In this document: positions 18,287 through 27,157 of the stretch, piece by piece
Layout of the letters: the number at the start of each line of letters is the position of its first letter
Numbering within the stretch: position 1 is the first letter of the stretch
Assembly: GCA_030830865.1 (NCBI GenBank)
Contig: JAURME010000072.1
Span: forward strand, 1-45,101
Direction: 5' to 3'
DNA length: 45,101 bases
Origin: Candidatus Nanopelagicales bacterium
GTDB lineage: Bacteria > Actinomycetota > Actinomycetes > S36-B12
Made by a program: the position numbers and the translations under genes
The notes under the pieces: model-generated
Database searches by the model: none
What the model saw: only the letters and a program-made list of their open reading frames with translations
What the model was told of the DNA's origin: nothing

Positions 18287-18760
18287 TCAGGCCTGGTCCA
18301 GCAGCCGCCTCTGCTCGTCCAACGTGGCCCTCACCGCGACACGGATCCCCTCCGCGCGGGTCTCTGCGGCCCGGATGAGCTCGTCCGCTGTGCGTTGGGC
18401 GATGGCCATGACCGCGGCGGCATCGGCATTGCCGTCGAGGGCGGCCTGGAGTTCCGCGGTGACCTCCGCAGTCGACTCCGCGGGCGCGGCGGCCGAGGGG
18501 GACGCCTGGCGGGCAGCCGTGAGGTCAGCCTCAAGCTCAGCCACCCGACGTTCGGCCGCGACCAGCCGGCTCTGGAGCTGGTCACACTGGGTGCGCAGGA
18601 CCGCCTCACCGTCGCGGGCCCGCTGTACCTCATTGGAGTACTGCGCGACATCGGCCTCGATGATGTCGAGGAAGGCATCGACCTCGTCCATGTCGTAGCC
18701 CACACGCATCCGAGTCGTGGCGAACTGGACTCCGCGCACCTCGGCGGGGGTGAGGGGCAT
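18287..18760 (-). CDS. divIVA: DivIVA/Wag31-like polar growth protein, short form
   Basis: 157 aa. The N-terminal DivIVA domain is clear: MPLTPAEVRGVQFATTRM, then GYDMDEVDAFLDIIEADV. A coiled coil covers roughly residues 50-90, an Ala/Ser/Pro linker lies near 90-105, and a second helical stretch runs to the end. DivIVA binds curved membrane and, in actinomycetes, organises polar wall growth. It is shorter than Mycobacterium Wag31 (about 260 aa), mainly by having a shorter second coiled coil. AAGGGAG precedes the ATG. It is the last gene of the division cluster. Confidence 0.93.
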   Translation of the reverse strand: MPLTPAEVRGVQFATTRMRVGYDMDEVDAFLDIIEADVAQYSNEVQRARDGEAVLRTQCDQLQSRLVAAERRVAELEADLTAARQASPSAAAPAESTAEVTAELQAALDGNADAAAVMAIAQRTADELIRAAETRAEGIRVAVRATLDEQRRLLDQA

Positions 18761-18783
18761 GGCGGTCTCCCTTCGGATGCAGG

Positions 18784-19083
18784 TCAGGCGAACGATGCGG
18801 CCAGCGAGCGCACGACTCCTATGAGGATGTTCACGCCGATGAGCAGGATCAGGAAGGCGAGGTCGAAGGAGACCTGGCCCAGACGCAGGGGCGGGATCAC
18901 CCGTCTGAGTGCCTTCAGCGGAGGGTCGGTGACCGAGTAGATCACCTCGAGCAGGACCAGCAGCGGACCACGCGGCGACCAGCCCCGGGAGAACGCCTGG
19001 ACGAGATCGAAGACCAGTCTGGCCAGCAGGAACAGCCAGAACGCCAGGAGGACGAGGGCGATCACCTCGAAGAGGATCGACAC
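18784..19083 (-). CDS. yggT: YggT-family membrane protein
   Basis: 99 aa with two membrane spans (about 5-30 and 72-94). The loop SVTDPPLKALRRVIPP is the family signature. The precise role is unknown; its constant position between sepF and divIVA suggests a link to division or osmotic tolerance. It starts with GTG 19083, with GGGAG upstream, 49 nt after the sepF stop. Confidence 0.93.
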   Translation of the reverse strand: MSILFEVIALVLLAFWLFLLARLVFDLVQAFSRGWSPRGPLLVLLEVIYSVTDPPLKALRRVIPPLRLGQVSFDLAFLILLIGVNILIGVVRSLAASFA

Positions 19084-19132
19084 TCACGGCTCCCGGGGCA
19101 TGGACAGGCAGGCTGATGGACGGGGCATGCGG

Positions 19133-19717
19133 CTAACTCTGATTGAAGAAGCCGTCCTGCGCTATCTGCGCCCTCGCGGCGTCGCCGATGTCGACGTTGA
19201 CCGGGGACAGCAGGAAGACCTTGTTGGTGATCCGCTCGATCGAGCCCCTCATCCCGAAGACGAGGCCCGCGGCGAAGTCGATGATCCGCTTCGCATCGGG
19301 ATCCTCGAGCTCGGACAGGTTCATGATGACGGGTACACCCTCGCGGTACTGCTCGCCGATGCGGCGGGCGTCGTTGTAGCTGCGCGGATGGATCGTCTCG
19401 ATGCGGGAGAGGTCCGACTGCGGGGCATAGGCCGGTCGGCGGTCAGCCAGCGGTGCTGACGTCGGATTGCTCGGCGGGGGCGCATCGCTGCGGAAGGTGC
19501 GCACGGCGCGAGAATCCGGGATCGGCCGCACACCGCGGGACGTGTAGCGATCGTCCTCATAGCCCGGGTCGTAACCGGAGTCGTATCCGCGCGGCCGGGA
19601 CTCTCGGCTGCTGCGGCGGGAATCCTCATACTCCGCGTACTCGTCGTAGCCGTCGTCGTCGCCGTGATCCTCGACAAGACCCAGGTACACGGCCATCTTG
19701 CGCATGGCGCCAGCCAT
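19133..19717 (-). CDS. sepF: Cell division protein SepF
   Basis: 194 aa. The N-terminus MAGAMRKMAVYLGLVED is the SepF membrane-binding amphipathic helix. An acidic/Arg-rich disordered linker covers residues 18-95, and the SepF core follows (IHPRSYNDARRIGEQYREG, then VIMNLSELED, then RIIDFAAGLVFGMRGSIERI). SepF anchors FtsZ to the membrane in actinobacteria, which lack FtsA. The upstream 80-bp gap holds TAGGAT at 19759-19764 (minus), a possible -10 for a separate transcript. Confidence 0.97.
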   Translation of the reverse strand: MAGAMRKMAVYLGLVEDHGDDDGYDEYAEYEDSRRSSRESRPRGYDSGYDPGYEDDRYTSRGVRPIPDSRAVRTFRSDAPPPSNPTSAPLADRRPAYAPQSDLSRIETIHPRSYNDARRIGEQYREGVPVIMNLSELEDPDAKRIIDFAAGLVFGMRGSIERITNKVFLLSPVNVDIGDAARAQIAQDGFFNQS

Positions 19718-19758
19718 CTCCTGTCGTCCTCTCTGTGCGGCATCGCGTGATGCTCGTG

Positions 19759-19764
19759 ATCCTA
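19759..19764 (-). promoter_or_regulatory. Possible -10 element of sepF
   Basis: TAGGAT on the minus strand in the 80-bp gap between yggS and sepF. It would give a leader of about 35-40 nt containing a purine-rich ribosome site. No good -35 was seen. Confidence 0.3.
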
Positions 19765-19797
19765 CGTCGGCATCGGCAGATGCCTGGTGTCTCGACG

Positions 19798-20529
19798 CTA
19801 CTGCACGGGGGGCCGTGCCCCGAGTATCGCGCCCCCCACACGCACCTGTGTCGCACCGTTCTCGATGGCCACCTCCAGGTCATCGCTCATCCCGGCCGAG
19901 ATGACGGTCGCGCCCGGATGGGTCTGCCGAAGGCGCTCGGACAGGTCCCGCAGACGGGAGAACGCGGGACCGGCGGTGTCCCGGACGGGAGCAGCGCCGG
20001 GATGGGGAGCCACGCCCATGACCCCGTCGAGCCGCAGTCCCGGTGCCGCCGCGACGGCATCGGCGAGCGCGTCGAGGTCGGCCGGCGTCACTCCCCCGCG
20101 CCCGGGCTCCGGCTGCCGATCGAGGTTCACCTGCAGCAGGACGCCCAGCACGCGCCCAGCACCCACGGCCGCCCGACCCAGAGGAGTGACGAGCGCTTGT
20201 CTGTCGACGGAGTCCACGGCGTCGGCCCAGCGGACGACGTGGTTCACCTTGTTGCGCTGAAGCTGACCGATCATGCGCCACGTCAGGGCCTGAGCCTGAG
20301 GCTCGCATGCCTCGTGCTTCAGACGCGCCTCCTGGTCGCGGTTCTCCGCCACATCCGTGACCCCCAGACGCGCAAGGAGGTCCACGTCACTGGCCGGGAA
20401 CGTCTTGGTCACGACGACCAGCCGGACCTCGTCCGGGCGGCCGGCAGCTTCGCGGGCCCGGTCGATCCGGCGTCGAACCGAGTCCAGCTTCGCCGCCAGC
20501 TCACCGAGACGGTCCACGTCGGTGCTCAT
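19798..20529 (-). CDS. yggS: YggS-family PLP-binding protein
   Basis: 243 aa single-domain PLP barrel (PLPBP). It takes part in vitamin B6 homeostasis rather than catalysis. The PLP lysine is K42 in VVVTKTFP. Other family segments are MIGQLQRNKVN, MGVAPHPGA, ISAGMSDDLEVAIENG and VRVGGAILG. The ATG overlaps the pgeF stop by 4 bp. Confidence 0.95.
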   Translation of the reverse strand: MSTDVDRLGELAAKLDSVRRRIDRAREAAGRPDEVRLVVVTKTFPASDVDLLARLGVTDVAENRDQEARLKHEACEPQAQALTWRMIGQLQRNKVNHVVRWADAVDSVDRQALVTPLGRAAVGAGRVLGVLLQVNLDRQPEPGRGGVTPADLDALADAVAAAPGLRLDGVMGVAPHPGAAPVRDTAGPAFSRLRDLSERLRQTHPGATVISAGMSDDLEVAIENGATQVRVGGAILGARPPVQ

Positions 20530-21323
20530 GCGTCCTCCCTCCTGTCCCCGCAGGTCACCACGATGCCCTGGCGCCCCGTGCGTCCATCCCGCCGGAAGGA
20601 GAACAGGTCGGGTTCTTCGACCGTGCACAGTGCGACGGAGGTGATCTGGGACCCCGGCACCCCGAGGGACTGCAGACGGTGGGTCACGCCCGCGCGGACA
20701 TCGATCCCCGGCTGACCGTCCGGGCACACCACCAGGCTGGCCTCTGTCACCCCCTCAGGTGCCGTGGCCCTCACGTCGTCGACCCGTTCCGGTGACACCG
20801 GGTAGCAGGCGCCGCACACTGCGGGACCGAGCACGACGTGCGCGGGCTGAACACCGAGCCGCGCCAGTGTCGCCACGGTCGCACCCACGACATCGCCGGC
20901 GAGTCCACGCCAGCCGCAGTGCACCGCAGCCACGGTTCGGTCGTCGTCGCCGACGATCGCCAGAGTGAGGCAGTCCGCTCCCATCGCGAGCAGTGCGATG
21001 TCGGCCCGTGCGCAGACGACGGCATCCGCCACCGGGTCGTGCCCGGCACGTGCGCCCTCGAGCACATCATCGTCGACGACAACCACGTCACTCCCGTGGA
21101 CCGCCGACAGCGTGATGAGTGCGGACGCCCCTGACCATCGACGCACACGATCGCGGTTCTCCCCGACGGAACGGGGGTCGTCTCCCACATGGGTCGCCAG
21201 ATTCAATGAGCGGAAGTCCCCCGTGCTGACGCCGCCGGAACGACCGGTGGCCGCCCAGAAGACTGGACGGCCACCGGGAGCGGACGGATCGATCTCGCCC
21301 CAGTGGAGCGGCCGCCATCCCAC
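20526..21323 (-). CDS. pgeF: PgeF/YfiH-type purine nucleoside phosphorylase (laccase-domain protein)
   Basis: 265 aa. The metal-site triad is H76 (SAVHGSD), C118 (GADCLTLAIV) and H135 (AAVHCGWRGLAGD). Family members have been described both as peptidoglycan-editing factors and as purine nucleoside phosphorylases; the sequence cannot decide. Its place right after ftsZ suits the editing role. The start is GTG 21323, sharing one base with the ftsZ TAG (TAGTG). Confidence 0.94.
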   Translation of the reverse strand: MGWRPLHWGEIDPSAPGGRPVFWAATGRSGGVSTGDFRSLNLATHVGDDPRSVGENRDRVRRWSGASALITLSAVHGSDVVVVDDDVLEGARAGHDPVADAVVCARADIALLAMGADCLTLAIVGDDDRTVAAVHCGWRGLAGDVVGATVATLARLGVQPAHVVLGPAVCGACYPVSPERVDDVRATAPEGVTEASLVVCPDGQPGIDVRAGVTHRLQSLGVPGSQITSVALCTVEEPDLFSFRRDGRTGRQGIVVTCGDRREDA

Positions 21324-22438
21324 TACTTCAGGAAGTCGGGGATGTCGAGGTCGTCGTCGGCATCGTCGAACACGATCGTCCGAGATGGACCGGACGGTGA
21401 GACGACCGCCGGCACCTCACCGGTGTCGCCGTCACGGAATCGCCCGGTCGAGCCGCTGACCGCCATGGCGGCCATCTTCTTGGCGGGAGGCTCGCCCCCC
21501 TCGAAGCCGGCTGCGATGACCGTCACCCGCACCTCGTCGCCCAAGGTGTCGTCGATGACCGCACCGAAGATGATGTTGGCGTCCGGGTGGGCAGCATCGG
21601 CCACCAGACGAGCCGCCTCATTGATCTCGAAAAGTCCGAGGTCGCTGCCACCGGAGACGGACAGCAGGACCCCGTGCGCGCCGTCAATCCCGGCTTCGAG
21701 GAGTGGGCTGGAGATCGCCTTCTCGGCCGCCTCGACCGCACGGTCCTCCCCACGGGCGGATCCGATGCCCATGAGGGCGGAGCCGGCGGAGTGCATGACG
21801 CTCTTGACGTCCGCGAAGTCCAGATTGATCAGACCCGGCGTGGTGATGAGGTCGGTGATCCCCGAGACACCCTGCAGCAGGACGTGATCGGCCTGGCGAA
21901 AGGCGTCGATGACGCTGATGTTGCGGTCCGCAAGCGAGAGCAGGCGGTCGTTGGGGATGACGATCAGGGTGTCGACCTCGCTGCGGAGGGCGTCGACCCC
22001 GGCCTCGGCCTGGGATGAGCGCCGCCGGCCCTCGAAGCCGAACGGACGGGTCACCACGCCGATGGTGAGCGCTCCGAGTGAGCGGGCAACGCGGGCGACC
22101 ACGGGTGCACCTCCGGTCCCCGTGCCACCGCCCTCGCCTGCCGTGACGAAGACCATGTCCGCGCCCTTGAGCACCTCCTCGATCTCCTCGAGGTGATCCT
22201 CGGCCGCCTTCTTGCCGACCTCCGGATTGGCGCCGGCACCGAGGCCACGGGTCAGTTCCCGGCCGATGTCGAGCTTCACGTCGGCGTCGCTCATGAGGAG
22301 CGCCTGAGCGTCGGTGTTGATGGCGATGAACTCCACGCCCTTGAGACCGACCTCGATCATCCGGTTGACGGCATTGACGCCACCGCCTCCGATGCCGACG
22401 ACCTTGATCACTGCCAGGTAATTCTGCGGAGCCGCCAC
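21323..22438 (-). CDS. ftsZ: Cell division protein FtsZ
   Basis: 371 aa tubulin homologue that forms the Z-ring. The GTP signature GGGTGTGG is at 103-110, the T7 loop is [11 protein letters not shown] near 205-215, and the C-terminal tail ending [10 protein letters not shown] is the SepF/FtsW docking peptide. GTG 22438 is chosen because GAAGGGA lies upstream and [15 protein letters not shown] is the usual N-terminus. The linker before the tail is short (about 40 aa). The 232-bp upstream gap probably holds its own promoters. Confidence 0.98.
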   Translation of the reverse strand: MAAPQNYLAVIKVVGIGGGGVNAVNRMIEVGLKGVEFIAINTDAQALLMSDADVKLDIGRELTRGLGAGANPEVGKKAAEDHLEEIEEVLKGADMVFVTAGEGGGTGTGGAPVVARVARSLGALTIGVVTRPFGFEGRRRSSQAEAGVDALRSEVDTLIVIPNDRLLSLADRNISVIDAFRQADHVLLQGVSGITDLITTPGLINLDFADVKSVMHSAGSALMGIGSARGEDRAVEAAEKAISSPLLEAGIDGAHGVLLSVSGGSDLGLFEINEAARLVADAAHPDANIIFGAVIDDTLGDEVRVTVIAAGFEGGEPPAKKMAAMAVSGSTGRFRDGDTGEVPAVVSPSGPSRTIVFDDADDDLDIPDFLK

Positions 22439-22495
22439 GGCACCCGTCCCTTCACTCGTTGCCGCCGAGCCCTTCCACCCGGCAACGTTCTGGCT

Positions 22496-22513
22496 CTCAA
22501 CCCTCAACCTCAA
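22496..22513 (-). repeat. Three TTGAG repeats in the ftsZ leader
   Basis: On the minus strand TTGAGG, TTGAGGG and TTGAG repeat with a 6-7 bp period, 58-75 nt before the ftsZ start. Next to it, CTCA-TCT-TGAG (22510-22520) is a short inverted repeat. It could be a regulator site or part of an mRNA stem; no known operator is recognised. Confidence 0.4.
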
Positions 22514-22552
22514 GATGAGACTGAGATTTTCTCGGGTCACGAGCCGGGCGGG

Positions 22553-22582
22553 AGGTTAGGCGGTGTGACGGGTGATGCGCAA
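22553..22582 (-). promoter_or_regulatory. Candidate ftsZ promoter
   Basis: On the minus strand TTGCGC (22582-22577), 18 nt, then TAACCT (22558-22553). The hexamers fit an actinobacterial housekeeping promoter moderately well. The start would be near 22545, giving a leader of about 107 nt that includes the TTGAG repeats. It lies in the ftsQ-ftsZ gap, where several actinomycetes have ftsZ promoters. Confidence 0.45.
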
Positions 22583-22670
22583 GGTGAGACAGGTGTTTTT
22601 CCGAAGTAAAGTCTCGACTTCTCCTTGAGGGTGATCGAGGCCACCTCGACCCCGGACCAGCCGCGGACTA

Positions 22671-23447
22671 CTACTGAAGCCTGAAGGTCGTGGGCAGTTC
22701 GGGGGCGGAGACGTCGTACATGTCAGCCTTGCGTTGCAGGAGTGCCTGCAGCACCTCGGCCTTGGTCTCGGAGTCCAGGGCGCTCCCCCACCGCACGACG
22801 TCCCCCGACCGCAGGTGCAGGTCGATGTCATCGCGGGTCGTGGCCGTGACCGACACCACGCGCTTGAGCAGGTCGTCAGGCAGGCCGTTGACGACGGCCG
22901 TCGCAGCCACCAGCGCAGCCCCCTCGGCGCGCACCTTCGGCAGGCGACGCGGCAACTCTCCGGCGACCGGGAAGACGACCCCGTCGGCGTCGATGCCCCA
23001 AGGACCCTGAGCAGCGCCGTCACCCCCGAGCCCGTCCGGAAGCCCCGCCGAGGGATCCAGGACAGCGATCGGATCACGCACCTCGACGGCGAGGACCACC
23101 TCGTTCGGCCAGCCCCGCCGGACCTCGACTCCCGATACCCAGGGCAGCGCGCGGATGCCCTGTTCGGCACCCGCAGCGTCGACACGGGCCAGCGGCCGGC
23201 CGATGGGGATCGCGGCAGCCTGCAGCACCTCCTCCGCCCGGATCCCGTCCGCGCCCACGACCCGTACCGCGCGAACCTCGAGAACCGATGAGAACCACAC
23301 CAGCCAGACAGCGGCCCCGGTGACCAGCAGGACGAGCACGGTGACGAGCAGCCGACGGCGGCGCCGGCGACGCGGGCCGGGATCGGAGAAGTCGACCGGA
23401 CGCGGTCGCGACGCCGACGGGGCGGCCGGGGCGGTGGAGGCGGTCAT
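22671..23447 (-). CDS. ftsQ: Cell division protein FtsQ
   Basis: 258 aa single-pass protein. An Arg-rich cytoplasmic tail (25-32) is followed by a membrane span (about 33-52), a POTRA domain (VRAVRVVGADGIRAEEVLQAA onward) and the FtsQ beta domain. It links the early and late divisome by holding FtsL and its partners. The ATG overlaps the murC stop by 4 bp. Two tandem TAG stops end the gene. Confidence 0.94.
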   Translation of the reverse strand: MTASTAPAAPSASRPRPVDFSDPGPRRRRRRRLLVTVLVLLVTGAAVWLVWFSSVLEVRAVRVVGADGIRAEEVLQAAAIPIGRPLARVDAAGAEQGIRALPWVSGVEVRRGWPNEVVLAVEVRDPIAVLDPSAGLPDGLGGDGAAQGPWGIDADGVVFPVAGELPRRLPKVRAEGAALVAATAVVNGLPDDLLKRVVSVTATTRDDIDLHLRSGDVVRWGSALDSETKAEVLQALLQRKADMYDVSAPELPTTFRLQ

Positions 23448-24877
23448 GGGCGCGGCTCCCGGGCGCGCAGCAGGTCGAGCACCTCGCCACCGATCATGCC
23501 GATGTCACCGGCACCCAGCGTCATGACGATGTCGCCTGCTCGAGCCCGATCGACAAGATCACCGGCCACCGACGACCACGACGGCTCAAACAGCACGCAG
23601 GCGGGATCAAGGGGAACATTCGCGGCCATCGTCTGCCCACTCGCCCCGGGGATGGGTTCCTCGCCGGGGGCGAACACCTCGAGAACGACCACCTCGTCGG
23701 CAAGACCGAGGGCCTCCCCGAACTCCCGCACGAACATCGAGGTCCGGTAATAGTGGTGCGCCTGGAAGGCCACCACGAGTCTCCCGTCCCCGAGGACCTC
23801 CCGTGCCGCCCGCAGTGTGGCGGAGATCTCGGTCGGGTGATGCGCGTAGTCGTCGTACACCCGGACACCAGCAGCCGAGCCCTTGAAGTCGAACCGACGA
23901 CGGGTGCCGCTGAAGGCGGCCAAACCCTCTCGAAGGGCGGCCGCTGGCAGCCCTAGACCCAGTCCGCAGGCGAAGGCGGCAAGCGCGTTGAGGGCGTTGT
24001 GGCGACCGGGGACCTGCAGGGCGATCTCACCCAGACGAACTCCCCCGTGCACGGTGTCGAAGACCCATCCGGACTCCGCCGCACGAGAGTCGCTCAGTCG
24101 ATAGTCGGCGACCCCGGACTCCCCGTAGGTGCGCACGTCGACGCCGGCATCAGCGGCCTCGGCGGCCAGACGCGCTCCCCCCGGGTCGTCGATGCACACG
24201 ACCACGAAGCCCCCACGGTCCCGGATCCCGATGGCGAACTCGCAGAACGCCTGCTCGATGGCCTCGAAGGTGCCCCAATGGTCCAGGTGATCGGGCTCGA
24301 CATTCGTGACGATGGCCGCGAGCGGCGACAGATGGAGGAAGGATCCATCTGACTCATCGGCCTCCACCACGAACAGCTCTCCTGACCCCAGGTGCGCGTT
24401 CGACCCGGACTCGTGCAGTTCGCTGCCGATGGCGAAGGACGGGTCGACTCCGCAGTGCTGGAGGGCAACGGTGAGCATCGACGTCGTCGTCGTCTTGCCA
24501 TGCGTCCCGGACACCGCGACCCCACGGGAGCCCTCCATGACCGACGCGAGGGCGCGGGCGCGACTCCATTCGGGAACACCTCGCTCACGTGCGGCGACCC
24601 GCTCCGGATTGGACGCAGGGATGGCCGTCGAGACGACCAGTGCATCGACTCCGTCGATGAGGCCCGCATCGTGCCCCACACGTGCATCGACGCCGATGGC
24701 CCGGAGTGCCTGGAGACGTCGGGAGTCCTTCGCGTCGGACCCGGACACCACGACGCCCTGAGCGACCATGATCCGGGCGATGCCGGACATCCCGGCACCG
24801 CCTATGCCGACGATGTGGATGCGCAGCGGCCGATCCGTGCCGCCGGAGGACGCACCCGAGTCCTCAACCACCGTCAT
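23444..24877 (-). CDS. murC: UDP-N-acetylmuramate--L-alanine ligase
   Basis: 477 aa Mur ligase. It adds the first amino acid to UDP-MurNAc. Seen: the N-terminal nucleotide fold IHIVGIGGAGMSG (20-32), the ATP loop GTHGKTT (124-130), VEADESDGSFL, NVEPDHLDHWG, and a C-terminal YDDYAHHPTEI segment typical of MurC. It overlaps murG and ftsQ by 4 bp each. Confidence 0.98.
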   Translation of the reverse strand: MTVVEDSGASSGGTDRPLRIHIVGIGGAGMSGIARIMVAQGVVVSGSDAKDSRRLQALRAIGVDARVGHDAGLIDGVDALVVSTAIPASNPERVAARERGVPEWSRARALASVMEGSRGVAVSGTHGKTTTTSMLTVALQHCGVDPSFAIGSELHESGSNAHLGSGELFVVEADESDGSFLHLSPLAAIVTNVEPDHLDHWGTFEAIEQAFCEFAIGIRDRGGFVVVCIDDPGGARLAAEAADAGVDVRTYGESGVADYRLSDSRAAESGWVFDTVHGGVRLGEIALQVPGRHNALNALAAFACGLGLGLPAAALREGLAAFSGTRRRFDFKGSAAGVRVYDDYAHHPTEISATLRAAREVLGDGRLVVAFQAHHYYRTSMFVREFGEALGLADEVVVLEVFAPGEEPIPGASGQTMAANVPLDPACVLFEPSWSSVAGDLVDRARAGDIVMTLGAGDIGMIGGEVLDLLRAREPRP

Positions 24878-25941
24878 CCTCCTGCCGCAGCCGCCTCCAC
24901 GGCCTGGGCGAGACGCACGTCGGCGTCCCGCTCCCCGAGCCGTGAGGCTGCCGCGCCCATGCTCGACAGCCTGTCCTCATCGTGCAGCAAGGACGCCGCC
25001 GTTTCGACGAGCCACTCCGCAGTGAGATCCGCGTCCTCGATGAGCATCCCTCCGCCCGCACGGACGACCGGGCCTGCATTGAGCCGCTGCTCACCGTTGC
25101 CGATCGGCAGGGGGACGTACAACGCCGGAAGGCCGACAGCGGTCAGTTCCGCACACGTCATGGCCCCGGCTCGCGTGACCGCCAGGTCGGCCGCCGCGTA
25201 CGCGAGGTCCATCCTGTCGATGAACGCCACCGGGACGTAGCCGGGTGCCGGCTCCGGCGCCTCGTTGCGGATCCCGTAGGCATGCAGGACCGTGATGCCC
25301 TGCTTGGTGAGCTCGGGCAGCGCCTCGCCCACCGTGGTGTTGAGGCGCTGGGCACCCTGCGACCCGCCGAAGACCAGCAGCACCGGACCGTGCTCGGGAA
25401 GCCCGAAGAAGCGGCGTGCCTCCTCGCGTCGGGCCGTTCGGTCCAATGACGCTATGGCCTGCCGCAGAGGAAGCCCCATCGGCATCGCCCCGGGGAGCGC
25501 ATCCGGCACGCTGGCATAGACGTGCGAGGTGAAACGGGCCCCCAGTCGGTTGGCCCAGCCGGCGTGCGCGTTGGCCTCGTGGATGACCAGGGGGGTTCGC
25601 GTACGCCGGGCCGCGAGGTAACCAGGCACGGCGGCGTAGCCGCCGAATCCGACGACGACGTCGATCTGACGGCCCCGCACCAGGTCGGTCGCCTGACGGA
25701 CGGCGCGCCGCACGCGGGCCGGCAGGGCGACGAGGTCGCGTCCCGGGCGCCGCGGCATCGGGACACTGGGGACGCTCACCAGTGGGTAGCCGCGGGCCGG
25801 CACGAGGTCCCGCTCCAGGCCACGTTCACCGCCGAGGACGATCACCTCGGCGTCCGGGTCACGTCGCCGCAGAGCGTCGGCGAGGTTCAGTGCCGGCTCG
25901 ATATGCCCCGCGGTGCCGCCCGCCGCCAGGAGGACACGCAC
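24874..25941 (-). CDS. murG: Lipid II glycosyltransferase MurG
   Basis: 355 aa GT28 enzyme. It transfers GlcNAc from UDP-GlcNAc to lipid I at the inner membrane face. GGTAGHIEP near 8-16 and GGSQGAQRLN in the middle are the glycine-rich signatures, and RAGAMTCAELTAVGLPALYVPLP is the UDP-GlcNAc site. GTG 25941 lies 1 nt after the ftsW stop; it begins exactly at the family N-terminus (VRVLLAAGG). There is no strong ribosome site, so translation is likely coupled to ftsW. Confidence 0.97.
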   Translation of the reverse strand: MRVLLAAGGTAGHIEPALNLADALRRRDPDAEVIVLGGERGLERDLVPARGYPLVSVPSVPMPRRPGRDLVALPARVRRAVRQATDLVRGRQIDVVVGFGGYAAVPGYLAARRTRTPLVIHEANAHAGWANRLGARFTSHVYASVPDALPGAMPMGLPLRQAIASLDRTARREEARRFFGLPEHGPVLLVFGGSQGAQRLNTTVGEALPELTKQGITVLHAYGIRNEAPEPAPGYVPVAFIDRMDLAYAAADLAVTRAGAMTCAELTAVGLPALYVPLPIGNGEQRLNAGPVVRAGGGMLIEDADLTAEWLVETAASLLHDEDRLSSMGAAASRLGERDADVRLAQAVEAAAAGG

Positions 25942-25942
25942 G

Positions 25943-27157
25943 TCAACGACGCCGCAGTGACTGCGCGGTGCTGCGCCTGCGGAGAGCGCGACGCGTGTCG
26001 GGCTCGGCCTTGGCGAAGGCCATGAGCATGCCGAGCGCCGCCAGGGTGGGCACCAAGGACGACCCGCCGTACGACACGAGCGGAAGCGGCACGCCGGTGA
26101 TGGGGAGCAGCCCCAGCACCCCGCCGACGTTGATGACAGCCTGCACGACGATCCAGCATCCGACTCCTGCCGACGCGAGCCGCACGAACGGATCGCGGGT
26201 GTTGCGGGACTGTCGGAAGATGGCGAAGGCGAGAACACCGAACAGGGCGAGGACCGAGAGGGTGCCGAACAGCCCGAGTTCCTCCCCGATGACCGGGAAG
26301 ATGAAGTCCGTGTGCGCCTCGGGCAGTGAGCCCCACTTCTCTCGACTCGCGCCGAGCCCGACGCCCCAGAATCCGCCCGTCCCGAGGGCGTACTGACCCT
26401 GGGAGACCTGCCAGCCGAAGCCGAGCCGGTCCGCACCCGGGTCGAGCCACGAGGTGAATCGCTGCATGCGGTAGGGAGCCGCGAGCGTGATGACGACCAG
26501 ACCGATGGCGAACGCTCCGGCCAGCACACCGAACAGGCGCAATGGGGCGCCAGCGGCGAACAGCATGCCCACCGTGATCGCCCCGAGCATGAGCATGTTC
26601 CCGAAGTCGCCCTCGAGCAGGACCATCAGCATCATGGCGCCCGCGACGGGCAGGAGCGGGACGAGGAAGGTCTGCCAGTTCTCGACACGACGACCGTGGC
26701 GGGAGAGCATGGTCGCCCCCCAGACGACGAGCGCGATCTTCGCGAACTCCGACGGCTGAAGGCGGAACGGCCCGAAGATCTCGATCCAGTTGCGCTGGCC
26801 GGCCACCTCGACACCGATGACGAGCACGGCGACGAGAAGCAGGAAGGCCAGACCGAGCAGCGGCCAGGCGAAGCCGCGCCAGAACTGCACCGACGTCCGG
26901 GATGCGAAGACCATGCCGATGACGCCGAGAACGGCGAAAAGCGCCTGCCGTTGCGCGAGCGTGTACGGCGATCCATGGACCCGGAAGCTCTCGATGCTCG
27001 AGGCCGACAGCACCATGATCAGCCCGAGGACCAGCAGGAGGAGCGTCGTGCCCAGCAGCAGGTAGTAGGTGCTGAGCGGATGGTTCAGCAGCGCCCGCAG
27101 ATGACCCGGCGATGTGGCGCGTGCCGTGGGCTCGGCCTCGGCCTCCGCGCGGCTCAT
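25943..27157 (-). CDS. ftsW: Septal peptidoglycan polymerase FtsW
   Basis: 404 aa SEDS protein with about ten membrane spans. It polymerises lipid II with FtsI. The catalytic Asp is probably D284 in EAHTDFIFPVIGEELG; GPFRLQPSEFAK (129-140) and VPLPLVSYGGSS are family motifs. The tail has RRALRRRSTAQSLRRR-like basic residues. The ATG overlaps the murD stop by 4 bp. Confidence 0.97.
   Translation of the reverse strand: MSRAEAEAEPTARATSPGHLRALLNHPLSTYYLLLGTTLLLLVLGLIMVLSASSIESFRVHGSPYTLAQRQALFAVLGVIGMVFASRTSVQFWRGFAWPLLGLAFLLLVAVLVIGVEVAGQRNWIEIFGPFRLQPSEFAKIALVVWGATMLSRHGRRVENWQTFLVPLLPVAGAMMLMVLLEGDFGNMLMLGAITVGMLFAAGAPLRLFGVLAGAFAIGLVVITLAAPYRMQRFTSWLDPGADRLGFGWQVSQGQYALGTGGFWGVGLGASREKWGSLPEAHTDFIFPVIGEELGLFGTLSVLALFGVLAFAIFRQSRNTRDPFVRLASAGVGCWIVVQAVINVGGVLGLLPITGVPLPLVSYGGSSLVPTLAALGMLMAFAKAEPDTRRALRRRSTAQSLRRR

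Noticed and set aside
19453-20715. A 420-codon plus-strand frame opposite sepF and yggS
   Set aside because: Antisense to two well-supported genes and without any domain-like segment.
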